Source of the DNA: Azolla caroliniana
Lineage: Eukaryota; Polypodiophyta
NCBI GenBank assembly: GCA_043228905.1
Contig: JBHGNT010000018.1
Coordinates: forward strand, 9,610,001-9,674,000
Length of the DNA: 64,000 nucleotides
Reading direction: 5' to 3'
In this document: positions 50,938-63,200 of the stretch, piece after piece
Position numbering within the stretch: position 1 is the first letter of the stretch
Layout of the letters: each line of letters begins with the position of its first letter
Program-made: the position numbers and the translations under genes
The notes under the pieces: generated by a model
Database searches by the model: none
What the model saw: the letters and a program-made list of their open reading frames with translations, nothing else
Told to the model about the DNA's origin: nothing

Positions 50938-51695
50938 TGTCGCGGTTCCGCCTCAGGCCACAACCGAGGAACAGGATCGATTCACAGAAAACGGGAAATA
51001 CACCAATGCACGAAAACAATAGAGAGAAGGGCACACTGGATGTTTTACGTGGAAAACCCTAAATGGGAAAAACCACGGGAGTGCAAGACTCCAACTATCA
51101 CTATATGCGGGAATGTACAATGGCGAGCTGCAAGGCGACGACCTTGAGCTCGCTGTCCTCGCCACAGGCAGCGGTATTACACAGAGGCGTCGACCTCTTC
51201 CTTCCTCCTTCTCTCTCACTCTCTCTCGGCTGCTCTCACTTCGCTCCCTCTTAGTGGAAAAACAGAAAATGAGCAACAACAACAGTTAAACTGTTTGCCC
51301 TAAGTCATATTTATACACATATGACTTTCGGGCTATTTACAAATAAAGCCTCAAGGGCTCTTGGAAAACATATTCACAAATATGTCCCCGCATCCGGATC
51401 TCTCTCCGGGTACATTCATCATCCGGCTCCGTAACCGGGGTTCTTCAGCATCCGGCTCCGTAGCCTGGGTATTCATCATCCGGCTCCGTAACCGGGGTCT
51501 TCGTCATCCGGCTCCGTAGCCGGGGTATTCGTCATCCGGCTCCGTAGCCGGGGTCTTCGTCATCCGGCTCCGTAGCCGGGGTCTTCGTCATCCGGCTCCG
51601 TAGCCGGGGTATTCATCATCCGGCTCCGTAACCGCAACCGGGCTTGCCGTCATTCATCTCCGGACATCCCATCCGGAGGGACCGAAATCCCAACA
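50938..51695 (-). repeat. copia 5' LTR (758 bp)
   Basis: Nearly identical to 46065-46822. Differences seen include CCGAGG/CCAAGG, ATATGCGG/ATACGCGG and CAGGCAGCGG/CAGGCGGCGG. Confidence 0.93.
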
Positions 51696-53493
51696 AGTTT
51701 TTCTTTCTCTTCTTTCAGCCGGTCATACACTTGTCAAACTTTCCTCTGCTCAGCGGAGGCTGTCGGCCGTCTTCCTTTGTTCCTCCTCCTCCGCTTTTCT
51801 CAATTCTCGCTCCCTGGCTCGTAAGGCTTCTTGTGTTGCCAGGTCTTCCCGTAATGTGGCGAGCTCTTGTGCTGGCGTTTTATTAGTATCTGGGCCTGCT
51901 TCAGTCACCGGGGTCATATTGTTCTGTAAAGTTACTAGAGCCACCGATTCCAACTGTTGTGGTCCTTCTATGACCAACTTGGCCATTTCTATTCTGGCCT
52001 TCTCTATGTCTTGCTCCATGCTCCGGATTCTTGACCAGGCCGTCTCTAATTCCTCGGTTGTGGCTAGCAACCGATCTTCATGCGCTCTCTCTTCCGCTTC
52101 TATCTGGCAGATGACTCCGGCCAATTGTTCTGCTACCCATCATAGCCATTGTCTGTCGGTGCCTTGTTGTTGTGTCGGTTCTGGTTGTGGGATGGCTTCT
52201 TCACTGGCCATGAGCCTATTATGGATGGTTACGTCAAGCGGTTGCTCCGGTTCTGGTTGTTGCTATTGCGGCGGCGACACCGGCAATTCAATAACAAGTT
52301 CTTGATCCACCGGTACTGTCGTGTCTTGGCCCGCTGATTCTGCCATGTGCTGCCTCTACCACCGATTCTTGTTGAACTAGTTCTAACGCCTTCCTTGGCT
52401 GCAGCTCCTCAGGGAGGGGTTCCAGTATAATGTCCTCCCTCAGACTTGATTTCTCCCCTTTGTGGCCCTTTCCACTTTTCTGTCGACGACATATCAGAGT
52501 CTCGATAGGCTCGTCTTCTTGCTCTTCTTCCTCCAGGGTCTTGCTATTGATTAACGCCGCCAAGGGGTTTTGCAGTTTGTCTGGTTGTTGTTCTGCTTGT
52601 TGTTCCGTTTGGCGCAACTTGATTTTCAAAGGTCTCACCGGGGGGTCCACCGATGCCTCCTTCTCTGCTGGCCGCTCCTTCGCCTTTTGTGAAGTGTCGG
52701 GCTCCTTCCAGCCTATCGCCTAGGTAGCCAGGACTTGCTACTGTTTTCAAGCTGCTGATTTTGTTGGTCTTCCTCGCTTCCTTTGTTTAATGGGCTCCAC
52801 CGGTGGTGCTAAGAGAGTGAGCCATTGCGCTACCGTTGTCCACATATTTTTGCCATCTTTTATTGAGACGATGGCAGCGTTCAGGCCGTCGGCGATCATT
52901 ACCGGCCAATCCACCTGTACTCCCTCGTAGGTGGCTATGATCAAACCAGCTCTATTCCTAGGCATAACCGGTGGTCGGGGGTATATATGACCATACCCGT
53001 GGAGTACCGGATCAATTTCCCGAAACAATAGGTTTTGCATGCGGTATGCCTTGCTGCCCAGGGAGTATTCTCCGAAATACCTCGTCAGCAGCTCCTATGA
53101 AGGGTTGTCGCTGGAGTATATTCCCCCTTCCAGTAAGTTGGTCAGGGCTCGGATGGCTTCTTCGGTGATGATCTTTGTGTCGATGTCTTTGACGACATTT
53201 TCTGCATCTCCGTGCGGCGGTGCTTCGACTATCCTCAAGAATCCCTCTAGGCCGTGTTGCTTAAGCGATTTCTTGGCCACTTCTGAGAGTACCATGCATT
53301 CCATGTCGTCGTCAGAGTCGGTAGGTTGTTGTAGGATTAGTGCACCTGTGTGTTTTGCTTGCTCTCGCCTGATCACGCGTAATTGCCTGTGTGCGCTGAG
53401 AACTCTGTGTTTGCGAAATGAAAGGAACTCTGCACGGCGGAGGTTTTCTTTCTCCGTGTGTGGCGCCTTTTCTCGATTCCCACGCATGCACAT
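51696..53493 (-). pseudogene. 5' part of gypsy extra coding region: coiled coil and AT-hook-like motif
   Basis: Leftward blocks: 53095-53493 (ENLRRAEFLSFRKHRVLSAH, then DSDDDMECMVLSEVAKKSL); 52747-53040 (GLIIATYEGVQVDWPVMIAD, KNMWTTVAQWLTLLAPP, ending KQRKRGRPTKS, an AT-hook-like RGRP); 52288-52650; 51750-52124 (EEEERAHEDRL-like coiled coil with heptads, LEQDIEKARIEMAKL). The blocks are interrupted by stops. It lies downstream of integrase on the same strand. Function unknown. Nuclear or chromatin binding is a guess from RGRP. Confidence 0.55.
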
Positions 53494-53668
53494 CTTGTAC
53501 TATGATAGCAGTCAGTTGACACGTGGTGCGTTTTTAAATGGCCTTTAATTCGCCACCAACCGCATGCCTATTCCGCGCATGCACGTCTTGTACTATGATA
53601 GCAGTTGATTGACACGTGGTGCGTTTTTAAATATCCTTTAATTTGCCACCAACCGCATGCCTATTCAA
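53484..53668 (+). repeat. 93-bp tandem duplication downstream of gypsy pol
   Basis: GCATGCACRTCTTGTACTAT...CCGCATGCCTATTC occurs at 53484-53576 and 53577-53668, diverged by several bases. It lies in the non-coding spacer between integrase and the extra coding region (53494-53816). Confidence 0.8.
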
Positions 53669-54461
53669 AGTGCCCGTTCGCTCCTCACCTTTGCATGATG
53701 TTGAGTTTTAGTTAACCAGAAGTTGAGGTTTTCCTTTTTTTTTCTATTTTTTTTTTTGAAAGTTGAGTTTTAGTTAACTGGAAGCACCGGGTCCGTATCC
53801 CGATTTTTCCCCATATTCACATTTTGTTGGCCACATGTTTGTCGCTATTCGGTAACGCCGGCTCTGCCTGATTGTCGGGTACTTGTTTAACGTTTCCTAC
53901 TGTTGCATCAACGTCCGTCTGCTCGAACGGATTCTGTGGCATGGGTCCACAATATGGTTTGAGTCGAAACCCATTGACCCAATTGTCCATTATCTCAATA
54001 GCGAGCATTCCGAGCTGGTATGAACCGTTGAATTCCTACGTTATCCAATACGGTTCGGTCCACCGAAACCGTAGCTTTCCCGGCATTTGACCCATCCAGG
54101 TCTGGAATACGAGTACCGGCTTGCCAATCCTGAACATCTTCTCATTGCCCTTCTGGTGCTGATCGACGAACGCCTTCCTTTGTCGTTGCTCCAGTTCCAA
54201 CTGCATGAGACTCACTATCCGATGCTCTTCTAGTTCGCATAATGCGGCTAACCGGATTTTTTCTGATTCCTTTTCACTTAGTCATTCTCTAACCTATATC
54301 CACAAACTCGGAACCTGAAATTCGATCGGCATTACTACTTCTAGCCCAAATGCTAACTGGAATGGTGTTGACTGGATACTCGTTTTGTATGTCGTCCAGT
54401 ATGCCCATAGTGCACTATGCAACTTCGTGTCCCAATCGGTCTGGTTTTCATTGACGATCTT

Positions 54462-55040
54462 TCACAGGATGTTTTGGAGCGTTTTGTTTGTGGATTCGGC
54501 CAGTCCATTGGCTTGTGGATAATAAGGGGTACTGCACTTGTGTACCACTGCATAGAATGTTGTTAAGCTCTCCACTACTTGACCGAGAAAATGTCTACCT
54601 TCGTCGCCAATTAACTCGATTGAGCATCCATACCAGCACCAGATGTACTCATATAAGAACTTTGTTGTTGATGTCGCAGTTTTGTCCCGCAAAGCCTTGG
54701 CTTCTACCCACTTGGTGCAATAATATGTGGCGACTATAACATATTTGTTGCTAGTTCTCATTGCCGGAGGTTTAAACGGCCCAACGAAGTCCAGCCCCCA
54801 TTTTTTAAATGGCTCTAAGGGTAGCACCGGCTGGTGAGGCATCCTTGCCTGTTCTATTGGTTGGCCCATCCATTGACATAAATCACAGTGTTTTGCATAC
54901 CGGACCGAGTCCTTCAGTGTCATCGGCCACCATAGCCTGCTGTTCCATATCTTTCTTGTCGTAGCGTCCCCGGCATAGTGCCCTCCGGCAACACCGCAGT
55001 GTGCTTCTCGTAATATTGTGTCCTTTTCGTCGCTTCGCAC
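54462..55040 (-). pseudogene. gypsy integrase
   Basis: Zinc-binding end (HCDLCQWMGQPI), core LDFVGPFKPPAM (first D), GDEGRHFLGQVVESL (second D; canonical would be SDQG.HF) and YYPQANGLAESTNKTL with the E. The C-terminal part continues in broken frames to about 53817 (MLAIEIMDNWVNGFRLKPY in the last piece). Confidence 0.8.
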
Positions 55041-55116
55041 TACTCACCGCCATATGCCATCTGTGCCTTTGTGGTACAGGGTGTCCTGTAGTAGACAAAA
55101 ATGTCGGCTTAACACT

Positions 55117-55470
55117 GCTAACTGCTTCCGCTCATCCCGGTGACTACAGTGCTTAGGAATTGATGCATATTGGTTAGCCACTTGTCTTCGTCGACTACCA
55201 TGCTATCCGTTTCCGTTTCTGCTATTACTTTAAACAACTCAGCATCCAGAAACTCATCCGGGACTCCATCATCGGTCTCGCCAGCTTTGTACCGCTAACC
55301 GCTTCCGCTCATCCCCGTGACTACCGTGCTTAGGAATTGATGCATATTGGTTAGCCACTTGTCTTCGTCGAGTACCGTGCTATCTGCTGCCGTTTCTGTT
55401 GTTACTTTAAACAACTCAGCATCCAAAAACTCATCCAGGACTCCATCATCGGTCTCGCCGGAGTTTAACC
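55117..55470 (+). repeat. 177-bp tandem duplication in gypsy RNase H-integrase region
   Basis: Copies from 55117 and 55294 share GCTTCCGCTCATCCC, GTGCTTAGGAATTGATGCAT and CAGCATCCA.AAACTCATCC, with about 10% differences. 177 is divisible by three, so the frame could survive, but stops are present anyway. Confidence 0.75.
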
Positions 55471-55781
55471 GGCTCAGATAATCGGCAACCGCATGCTATA
55501 TTCCCAGCCAGTGATATATTTCGAACTCAAACTCTTGTAGCAACAATTTCCATTGGGCCAACTTACTAGTGAGTGATGCCTTTGAGACCAAATATAAATT
55601 GCCTCTTCTAGCAACAATGTCCATTGAGCGCTGAGTGGTTGACATGAATTAAAAATTTCCTCCCCAATAAATAGTGCTTGAACTTGGTAACACTGTAAAT
55701 CATCCCTAAGGCTTCTCTTTCCGTTGTTGAATAATTTCATTCTGCCTGGGATAGCTCGACGAACACTTGGAGCTCTTTTGC

Positions 55782-56744
55782 TTAGTCCGGTGGTTGCACC
55801 ACCGACGCTTGTGATAGCAGTACTTTCAGTGCCCGGTAAGCCTTATCCTCCGTATTTGTCCATTGACATGGTGTCCGGTGAACCGCAACATGCAACAGTG
55901 TAGCAAGATCGGCCAAATACTGGAGCATCCGGCTATGCCATCGGATTTGCCCTCGAAACTGACTCAAAGCTTTAGTTGTGGATGGTGTTGGTGCTTCTAA
56001 GATTGCTTTGACCTTATCGGGTTCTACTGCGATCCTGTCCTTGCTGATGAGATGGCCCAGTAATGCACCGCTTGTTACTCCGAACACACACTTTGTTGGA
56101 TTCAAGCTTAACCGATAACTCCTACATTTCTCAAGACATAGCCGGAGGTGTTGGAGATGTTCTCCTTCTCGGCTATACACGGCGAAGTCATCCAAGAATA
56201 CCTGCATGAATGCCGGGATGAACTCGCCAAATATTTCCATGATTATTCGTTGGAAGGTCGCCGGCGTGGTCTTGAGCCCAAACATCATTATCACTGTGAT
56301 GAAAACTCCCCATTCGGTGACAAACGTCGTCTTGTCTTGGTCGTCGGGGTGCATCCTTATTTGATTGTAGTTGCTGAAACTATCTAGGAAGCTATGCACT
56401 TCATGACCGACTACCACGTCCAACACTCCATCCGTAAATGGAAGTGGAAAGGCATCGGTCATTGTTGCCGCATTGAGTTTCCGGTAGTCGACGCACACCC
56501 GGATCTTACTGTTCTTTTTCGGCACGACGACTATGGGACTTAACCATGTAGCTTTTTTCACTAGCCGGATAAAACCGACCAGTAGCAACTTGTCAATTTC
56601 CTCTTTAACCTTTGCCGCATAGTTAGGGTTCATCCAGTAATGTCGTTGTGCTACCAGCTTGGCATCCTTATTGAGATGTATCTGATGTTGGTACAACTCA
56701 GGATCCAACCCCCGCATTGTCTTCATAGGACCAGGCAAATACAT
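55782..56744 (-). pseudogene. gypsy reverse transcriptase
   Basis: 320 open codons: RLVKKATWLSPIVVVPKKN, VCVDYRKLNAATMTDAFPLPF, FGLKTTPATFQRIIMEIF, active site VFLDDFAVYS, then GHLISKDRIAVEPDK. The tether continues into RNase H (WTNTEDKAYRALKVLL) and is lost in stops before 55740. The palm aspartates are intact. Confidence 0.85.
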
Positions 56745-56751
56745 CCCGGAA

Positions 56752-57183
56752 TTACTTTAATAAAGTGATCATCGTCGTCTTGTTGTCTGGTGACATTTCC
56801 TTAGCAATATGAACCAGTCTTGCGTCGTCCCCGGTTCCTAAGTTCACTTCCTCTAACTCGGATGCTTTCACGCATTGGGATACCACCATCTCCCTCTCCA
56901 GAGCTTCATGTGCTTGCCATAATTCTCTGATAGCTCCCCTATCTGGTTCCTCGCCGGCATCATCCGATTGCGTTATATATGGTGACACTGCTTCTGCCAC
57001 ATCAATTTCAAATAGGGGTACAATTTTTGGGTTTTCTTCTAAGTATTGGTCGACCTCTTTGTCAGCAAGCCCCTCGAGGATGTTTACACATTCCGCATAT
57101 AGCGGTGTCAGCTCCTTGCCGGTACTTGATTGAGGGTGGGTAGGTATCCTTACTTTAGCCTTTCCTCGCAAGAAGGTAATCAT
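56752..57183 (-). pseudogene. gypsy protease-RT linker
   Basis: 143 open codons, acidic (EVDQYLEENPKIVPLFEIDVAEAV), with no domain. Collinear between protease and RT of the same element. Confidence 0.6.
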
Positions 57184-57222
57184 GTTTTTCTGCCAGTTTT
57201 GTTTATTGTGCGCCGTTTTTAA

Positions 57223-57588
57223 TCATGGGCGGCCCAGCAACGCTAGGTAAGCCCCTTGCGCATTGAGCTGGAGAACCACCGCCGAAATGCAGAATGCACG
57301 TCCTCCGATAGTTATGTCTAAATCCCGTATCAAACCAGTAGGTCTTACTGAACTTGTATCTGCCATCCGGAGCCAAAACGGGCAAGGCTCCCATTCCTGG
57401 ATTCCCAGGGTATTACAAATCTGTAGACTAATCACGTTCACACCTGATCCTCCGTTCACAAGAACGCAGGAGCCGGCAACGGATTTGATGTGGTCATTCC
57501 TGATTTCAGCCCTTCCGTAAACCGGGGCACTAGCTGTAATAACCGACCCAATGGTAGCGTAATTTGACATTCTTGTAACGTTTTCCAT
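57223..57588 (-). pseudogene. gypsy aspartic protease, catalytic Asp replaced
   Basis: SCVLVNGGSGVNVISLQICN aligns with the LVDGGSGVN active-site loop common in plant gypsy proteases, with Asn for the catalytic Asp. DLDITIGGRAF follows as the flap-like region. It is probably inactive. Confidence 0.7.
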
Positions 57589-59360
57589 GTTGGGTTTTCC
57601 GGCTGAATCATGTAGATTGCCTCTTCCGGTTTGTCCTTCTGTTGTTCAAGCTCAGCCACATTCCCCTCATTTACCTTCTTCACCCACTTAGTGGCTTGCT
57701 TTCGGATTGCCTCCTGTGTTTCCCACTCCATTTTTCCTTTTGACGTGGTGGTGACTTGTTGTATGTCGGCGACTTTTGCTACCACCATATTTACTATTGG
57801 TTGTTTCTCATAACTTTTAACCGGACATTGATTACTGTAATGTCCTTCTTGTCGGCAATAGTAGCAGTATGCGTTCCGGCTGGTAACGCTCATCTTGTGC
57901 CCTTGTCTGGCTGTCATTGGTGATCCTCCTTTCTCGCGTTCCGTTTTTTGTTAAAGAATTTTTTGTTCTGGTAACCCTGTCGGGGCTAGTTTTCATAATT
58001 GCCTTGATCCTCCCTCCGTTGGTTGTAATCGGGGGAGTGGTCCCGGTTGTATCTCTCATATCGATCACCGTTATAATCCCGGTAGCTATCCTGTAGGTCT
58101 CTGTCGTGCGCGTCTCTTCTGTCGATGTACCCGACATCTTGCGCCGGCCGGTAATGCTCATCTCGCCGCCATCGTTCTTCTTCCTCCTCCCAGTTACTCT
58201 GGGGTTTGATTTGCTTTACTAGTCAGCAAGTTATATTCACATCGGTCCATTGTGTGCGACCTTGAATGGCATAACATGCACTGTGTCTGCATGGTACATT
58301 CTATTGCCGAGTGCCCGGCATTGAGACAAGTCGTACATTGTATAGCTTACCGAAAACGTAGTTCGTCTTCTGTCAGTAATGTACGCTGGAGTGCCCCCAT
58401 TGTTAGCCACGAGCTTGTTTTCTCCATCTCCATGACCCGGTCTATGACTTGGTTGATCGTGTTGGTGCGGATATCAATCACTGTGCACACCGTACGCAGG
58501 GGTTCCCGGAGTGCTGCTAGGAATATTGCTTTAGCCTCTGCCTCGGGTGGTGCCCGACTTAGCTGGTTCTGCATTCGCTAAAACCGGATTACGAATTGCT
58601 GAATGGTTTCCATAGGTTCCTCCCGTATGGTGTAGAATAGGCCGACCATCTCCCGTTGATCCACCTGCTTGTGGAAGAACTGTAAAAATCTTGTTTTTAA
58701 GTCCTCAAACGTCGTGATGGTGCCAGGAGGGTGCGTCAAGGGCCATCGTGCGGCTGATCCTTCCAAGGTCATGCCGAACTCTGCAATCTTCTAGCGTTTT
58801 GCTTCGGCGGCGATCAAGCGTTGTGACACATGGTTTGCTTCCCATGTTTGTACAAATGCATAGATATGAGCTTCCACGCCCGGATCATCCCAGTACTTGG
58901 GATATTGGAACGGAATGTCGTCGTCCGGTGTCGGAACACGGGCTGGTGGTGTCGGAGGTCTCCCCTCCTCTTCTTTTAGTGTCAGAGGTCTTTCATCCTC
59001 TTCTTTCGGTGTTTCACGTGGCGATGTCAGAAGGTGATACACCGCTAGCCTGTTTGGGGCTTCTAGTTCCGTTAACTGCGGTTCTGGTGTCAGCAAGGTA
59101 TCTGACTGCTCATCCTCCGGTTCATCTGGGGTGTCGTGGCTGCTACGGTAATTCGAATGGGCACTGCAATCGCCGTCCGAATCCGATTCGAAGGCCGAGA
59201 AAAATTCCGAATCGCCTTCCCCTGTCACTAATGCCTGCAGAATAGATTCTGCGTCCCGGAGACTTCTCAAGCTGCTTCCTTCATCCGGGTGGGGAGTCTG
59301 TTGCACACAGAGTGACTCCATGGCCACTCGCCGGATTACTTTGGAAAATGATCGATCCAC
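57456..59360 (-). pseudogene. gypsy Gag with CCHC knuckle
   Basis: 59360-58791: N-terminal acidic, proline-rich region (EEEGRPPTPPARVPTPDDD) leading into HIYAFVQTWEANHVSQ. 58772-58347: capsid (LEGSAARWPLTHPPGTITTF, FLQFFHKQVDQREMVG). 57917-57840: knuckle CYYCRQEGHYSNQC. An Arg/Tyr-rich stretch separates capsid and knuckle. Stops and frameshifts at about 58790, 58575, 58340 and 57920. Confidence 0.75.
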
Positions 59361-59513
59361 ACGGATCTCTTCTGCCCGCTACTGGAAAGCCTCTCGCTTC
59401 CGCAATCGTTCGGCAAGTCTTCTTGCTCACTCTGTAACCGGGTCGTTCGTTGGTCTAGTCATCCATTCCTACCGTTGTTCGCTACGTTTGTGCAGGAATC
59501 GTGATCGCCAAAA

Positions 59514-59792
59514 AGTGTTGTATGGTTTTAGGGTTAGGGTTAATCATAATGATGATTATCGATGACGAAGATAGACATGGTGTAATAATGAAGATGATGG
59601 AGAGTATGATGGTGAGAGAGATCATGAAGATGTTGACAAGCATTGAGAGCATTGTGGGGTGGGGGGTGGTGCCTAGAATGGCTCCACCCCCCTCCCAAGG
59701 GGGTTCAACGTTAAGGGAGGGAAGAGAGAGAGGGAGAGAGAGATGACAAGAGAGAGATTGAGAGAGAAATGGTTATTGTATTCATTCATTCC
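59514..59792. repeat. Type-D LTR, 3'-truncated copy
   Basis: Matches 16872-17150 closely, including TTTTAGGGTTAGGGTTAA and the CCCCCCTCCCAAGGGGG hairpin. It is cut at ATTCATTCC by the LTR of the next copia. Confidence 0.75.
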
Positions 59793-60217
59793 TGAAAAGA
59801 ATGGCGTGCGAAAGCAATATAGGAAACCGAACAACAGAAAATGCAAGTTTAATGGAAAGCTTAGGTTTGCTCAGTACGCACGGGAGAGACAGAGAGAGAG
59901 AGAGTAAACACACGAACTTTTCAAAAATAATACTCAATCTGTATATACATCGTGCTCAGTGAGCACCTTTTATACAAGCCCTGACAATGGGCTGACACAG
60001 GTACTGACAGTACTTGACTGCTCAAAAATGAGCCTTGACACTTACTCCCAAAAACTATTCCTTACGAGGAATATCTCTCTAACGGCCTTTCGGTTTACGC
60101 ACCGATACGGCCTTCCTACGCACTGGTCTGCGTACCGGTTTCCAACCGATCCGGCCTAACCGATCGGTCCTCGGCTTGCTCAGCCGATCCGGCTGATGTT
60201 GAGCTTGTCTCTCAACA
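59793..60217 (-). repeat. copia 3' LTR (425 bp), element continuing to the window edge
   Basis: Plus-strand ends TGAAAAGAATGG and TCTCTCAACA; same family as 19735-20186 and 41942-42377. The minus-strand TATAAAAGG lies at about 59967-59975. A polypurine tract CTTGAGGGGGAGTG follows at 60218-60231. Confidence 0.85.
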
Positions 60218-63200
60218 CTCCCCCTCAAGCTCAACTTGAGGCTCTTCGGGATCTTCCGAATCACCGCTCTTGTTCCTCCTAGCTCCACGCTTCGCTTGCG
60301 CTCCTCGGCTTGTTCAGCTCCGCGCGCTTCGACCCTTCCGGTCGGCTTGTCTGCTCCCATGGCCCTTCACAGCTCCCTTGTTGTCGCGGTGTTGGCGCTT
60401 CTCCTGTTGCATTCTTTTCCGCTTGGCCCTCGGTTGATTCAGTGTATCCGAATCAAACATCCGAACCGAATCGGCTACCTCCGATCGGTTTTCGCTCTGG
60501 TCCGAGTTAGCTGTCTCCAACTCATCTTCAGTCTTCTTGCCCTTGATGGTGTCATCTCCCCCATGCTTGGTTGGCTTCGGCTCTTTCTTTCAGTTGCTCC
60601 CCTTATGTCCGCTTTTGGACTCTTCCGCGGATCCGCCCTTGGCTTCTTTAGCCGATCCAAAGTCGAATTCGTCATCCAACTCGGTGTCGCAGCCTCTTCC
60701 GCTCCCTTCCTGCTCCCTTGCTCAGTCTTTCGAGACTGTTCTCCCCCTCAAGTTTGGCACGTCGAGGTGACGCAACCCAAGCGCACCCGAGAACTTCCGC
60801 AACTTGTCCAGACCAAGAGGCTTCGTGAAGATGTCGGCAGCTTGCCGATTCGTCCAAACATACTGAAGTTCGACTTCACCAGAAAGGACACGCTCATGGA
60901 CAAAATGGTAGTGCACCTCAATGTGCTTGGTCCGTGCGTGGAAAACAAGGTTCTTCACGAGCTGGATGTTGCTGAGGTTGTCGTAGTAGATCGTCGTCGG
61001 ATCGGACACCTCCTCTTGTAGGTCCTTAAGTAGCCGCTTCAACCATATGGCTTCGCATGTTGCGACAGCCGCTCCTCGGTACTCAGCTTCGGTGCTCGAT
61101 AGTGCAATTGTCGGCTGCTTCTTACTGCTCCACGCTATCACCACACTCCCAAGAGAGAACGCGTATCCGGACGTGGATCGGCGATCGGCGGCGTTGCCAG
61201 CTTAATCAACATCGGTGTAGCCGACCAACTGCGAGGTTGTACCGGTTTGATATAGCAGTCCCTGGTCCTTAGTGCCACTTACATACCGCAGTACGCGTTG
61301 CGCACATTGAAGGTGCTCCTCGATAGGTCACGCCACGAACTAACTGATCACCCCGACCGGATAACTGAGATCGGGTCGGGTGATTGTCAAGTAGATAAGG
61401 TTTCCGACAATTTGTCGGAACCTCGTCGGGTCGCATACCTTTCTAGAATTGGGGCGAAGCTTGACGGTTCAATCCAGAGGAGTCGAAACGGACTTACAGT
61501 CGGTTATCCCGAATTTGAAGAGCATACTTAGCACATAATGGTGTTCGCTGATCAATATGCCTTCGGGGGTACGGATCACTTCGATCCCGAGGAAGTAATG
61601 AAGAGTCCCCAAATCGTTCATGTCGAATGATGCCGCAACTTGGAGCTTCACGTGGTCGATTTCACCTAGGTCTGCACCGGTAATGACCAAGTCATCAACA
61701 TATAGTAAAATACTGACTGGATCGAGTCGACCTTTCCGGATGAACAGGGAAGAGTCCGACTTTGACATTGCAAAGCCCATCTTTCACAGTTGTTGCGTGA
61801 TCTTCGTGTTCCAGGCACGCGGGACTTGCTTCAGTACGTAAAGGGACTTCTTCAATCGGCACACTGCCGACGTGTTCATTCCGGAGTGAAATCCAGGGGG
61901 TCGTACCATGTACACCTGTTCCTCAAACTCACCTTGTAGGAACGCATTCTTTACATCCATCTGATGTAAGTGCGACCGCTTTGCCGCAACTACCGCGAGC
62001 AAAACACGGGCGGTCGTATCTTCGTGATTGGCGCAAACGTCTCATCGTAGTCGATGTCGTGTTTCTAGGCATAGCCCTTTGCCACTAACCGGGCCTTGTA
62101 TCGGTTGACCGAGCCGTCGGTGTTGTAGTTGACCTTGTACACCGACCTACCTCCGATCCACTTCACACCCTTCGATGCATCAACCAGGTCCCAGGTCTCG
62201 TTTTCCGCCAATGCGTGCATCTCTTCCTCCATCGCGGCGCGCCAATTCGCGTCCTTAGCCGCTTCTGCGTAGCTCTCCGGCTCACGCACTTCCACTACAC
62301 GGGTCATGTACGCATAATGATGCGTCATGTACTCGTTGTATCCGAACCGCACAATTGGGTTCTTCTGGCGGGTAGATCGGCGTAATCGGTCATTAGCCAA
62401 TATCGAGGTCTTCTCGGCCGACACGAACTTCACTCTTGAAGACCCGTCACCGCTTCCTTCGGAGTCGGACTCGCGTCGGTCTGACTTGTTCCTATCCGTT
62501 CTGGAATTCAACACCTTCTTCTTCCCTTTTTCTTTGCGCGTAAGCCATCTCCTTGGCTTCCCGCGCGGGAAATGCACGGCCGAGTCTCCACTACTCACTG
62601 TCTCTTCATTGGATTGGTCAAACCGACTCAGTCGTCCATTCAATCCACTTAACCGAAACGAAATCGGACTCTCTTCACGGGTCCCGATTTCAGGCTCATC
62701 TGGAGGCATCTCAGTCTTGCTGACCTCATCGTCAGAGCTCGGATTAGAGTTGAGATCCGGAGACAGAGGCAAGTACCAGGACGCGGACTCATCAAACACA
62801 ACGTCGCGGCTCACACACGCTTGTTTGGTGCGCGGGTTATAATACTTATAACTCTTCTGCTCGTCCAAGTAACCGACCAATATACATTTCTCGGCCTTTG
62901 CGTCCAACTTCCTCCATTTCTCCTTTGGCACATGCACATACACAATGCTACCGAAAACTCATAAGTGTCGCAAGTTCGGCTTTGTTCCGAAATATAGCTC
63001 GTGCACCGAGACTTTTTCGCCAATCCAATTATGGATGTATACCGCGGTTCGTACTGCCTCGGCCCAGTAGAACTTGGGCAAGCTCTTCTCCGCCAGCATT
63101 GCCTGTGCCACTTCCACAACCGACCGATTTTTCCTCTCGGCCACACCGTTTTGCTCTGGTGTGTATCTACAACTGAATTCACGCCGAATTCCCATATGTT

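Larger units (their letters stand above)
46065..51695 (-). mobile_element. Intact young Ty1/copia element
   Basis: Two 758-bp LTRs with about four differences seen by eye, the target duplication AGTTT (46060-46064 and 51696-51700), an iMet primer site, a polypurine tract and one open gag-pol frame. All parts needed for autonomous transposition are present. It is inserted in the extra coding region of the gypsy element. Confidence 0.95.
44764..59513 (-). mobile_element. Decayed Ty3/gypsy element with extra 3' coding region
   Basis: Leftward order: gag (59360-58200), knuckle and protease (57917-57223), RT (56744-55782), integrase (55040-54462), then an additional coding region (53493 to about 44800) split by the intact copia at 46065-51695. 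Removing that insertion gives about 9 kb. Frames are broken by many stops. At the right end the leader abuts a type-D LTR piece at 59514; the minus strand then reads CTTTT and TGGCGATCACGATTCC, a possible PBS. Confidence 0.75.

Noticed and set aside
46900-50960. Plus-strand open frames opposite the intact copia
   Set aside because: Antisense shadows of a conserved 1357-codon frame.
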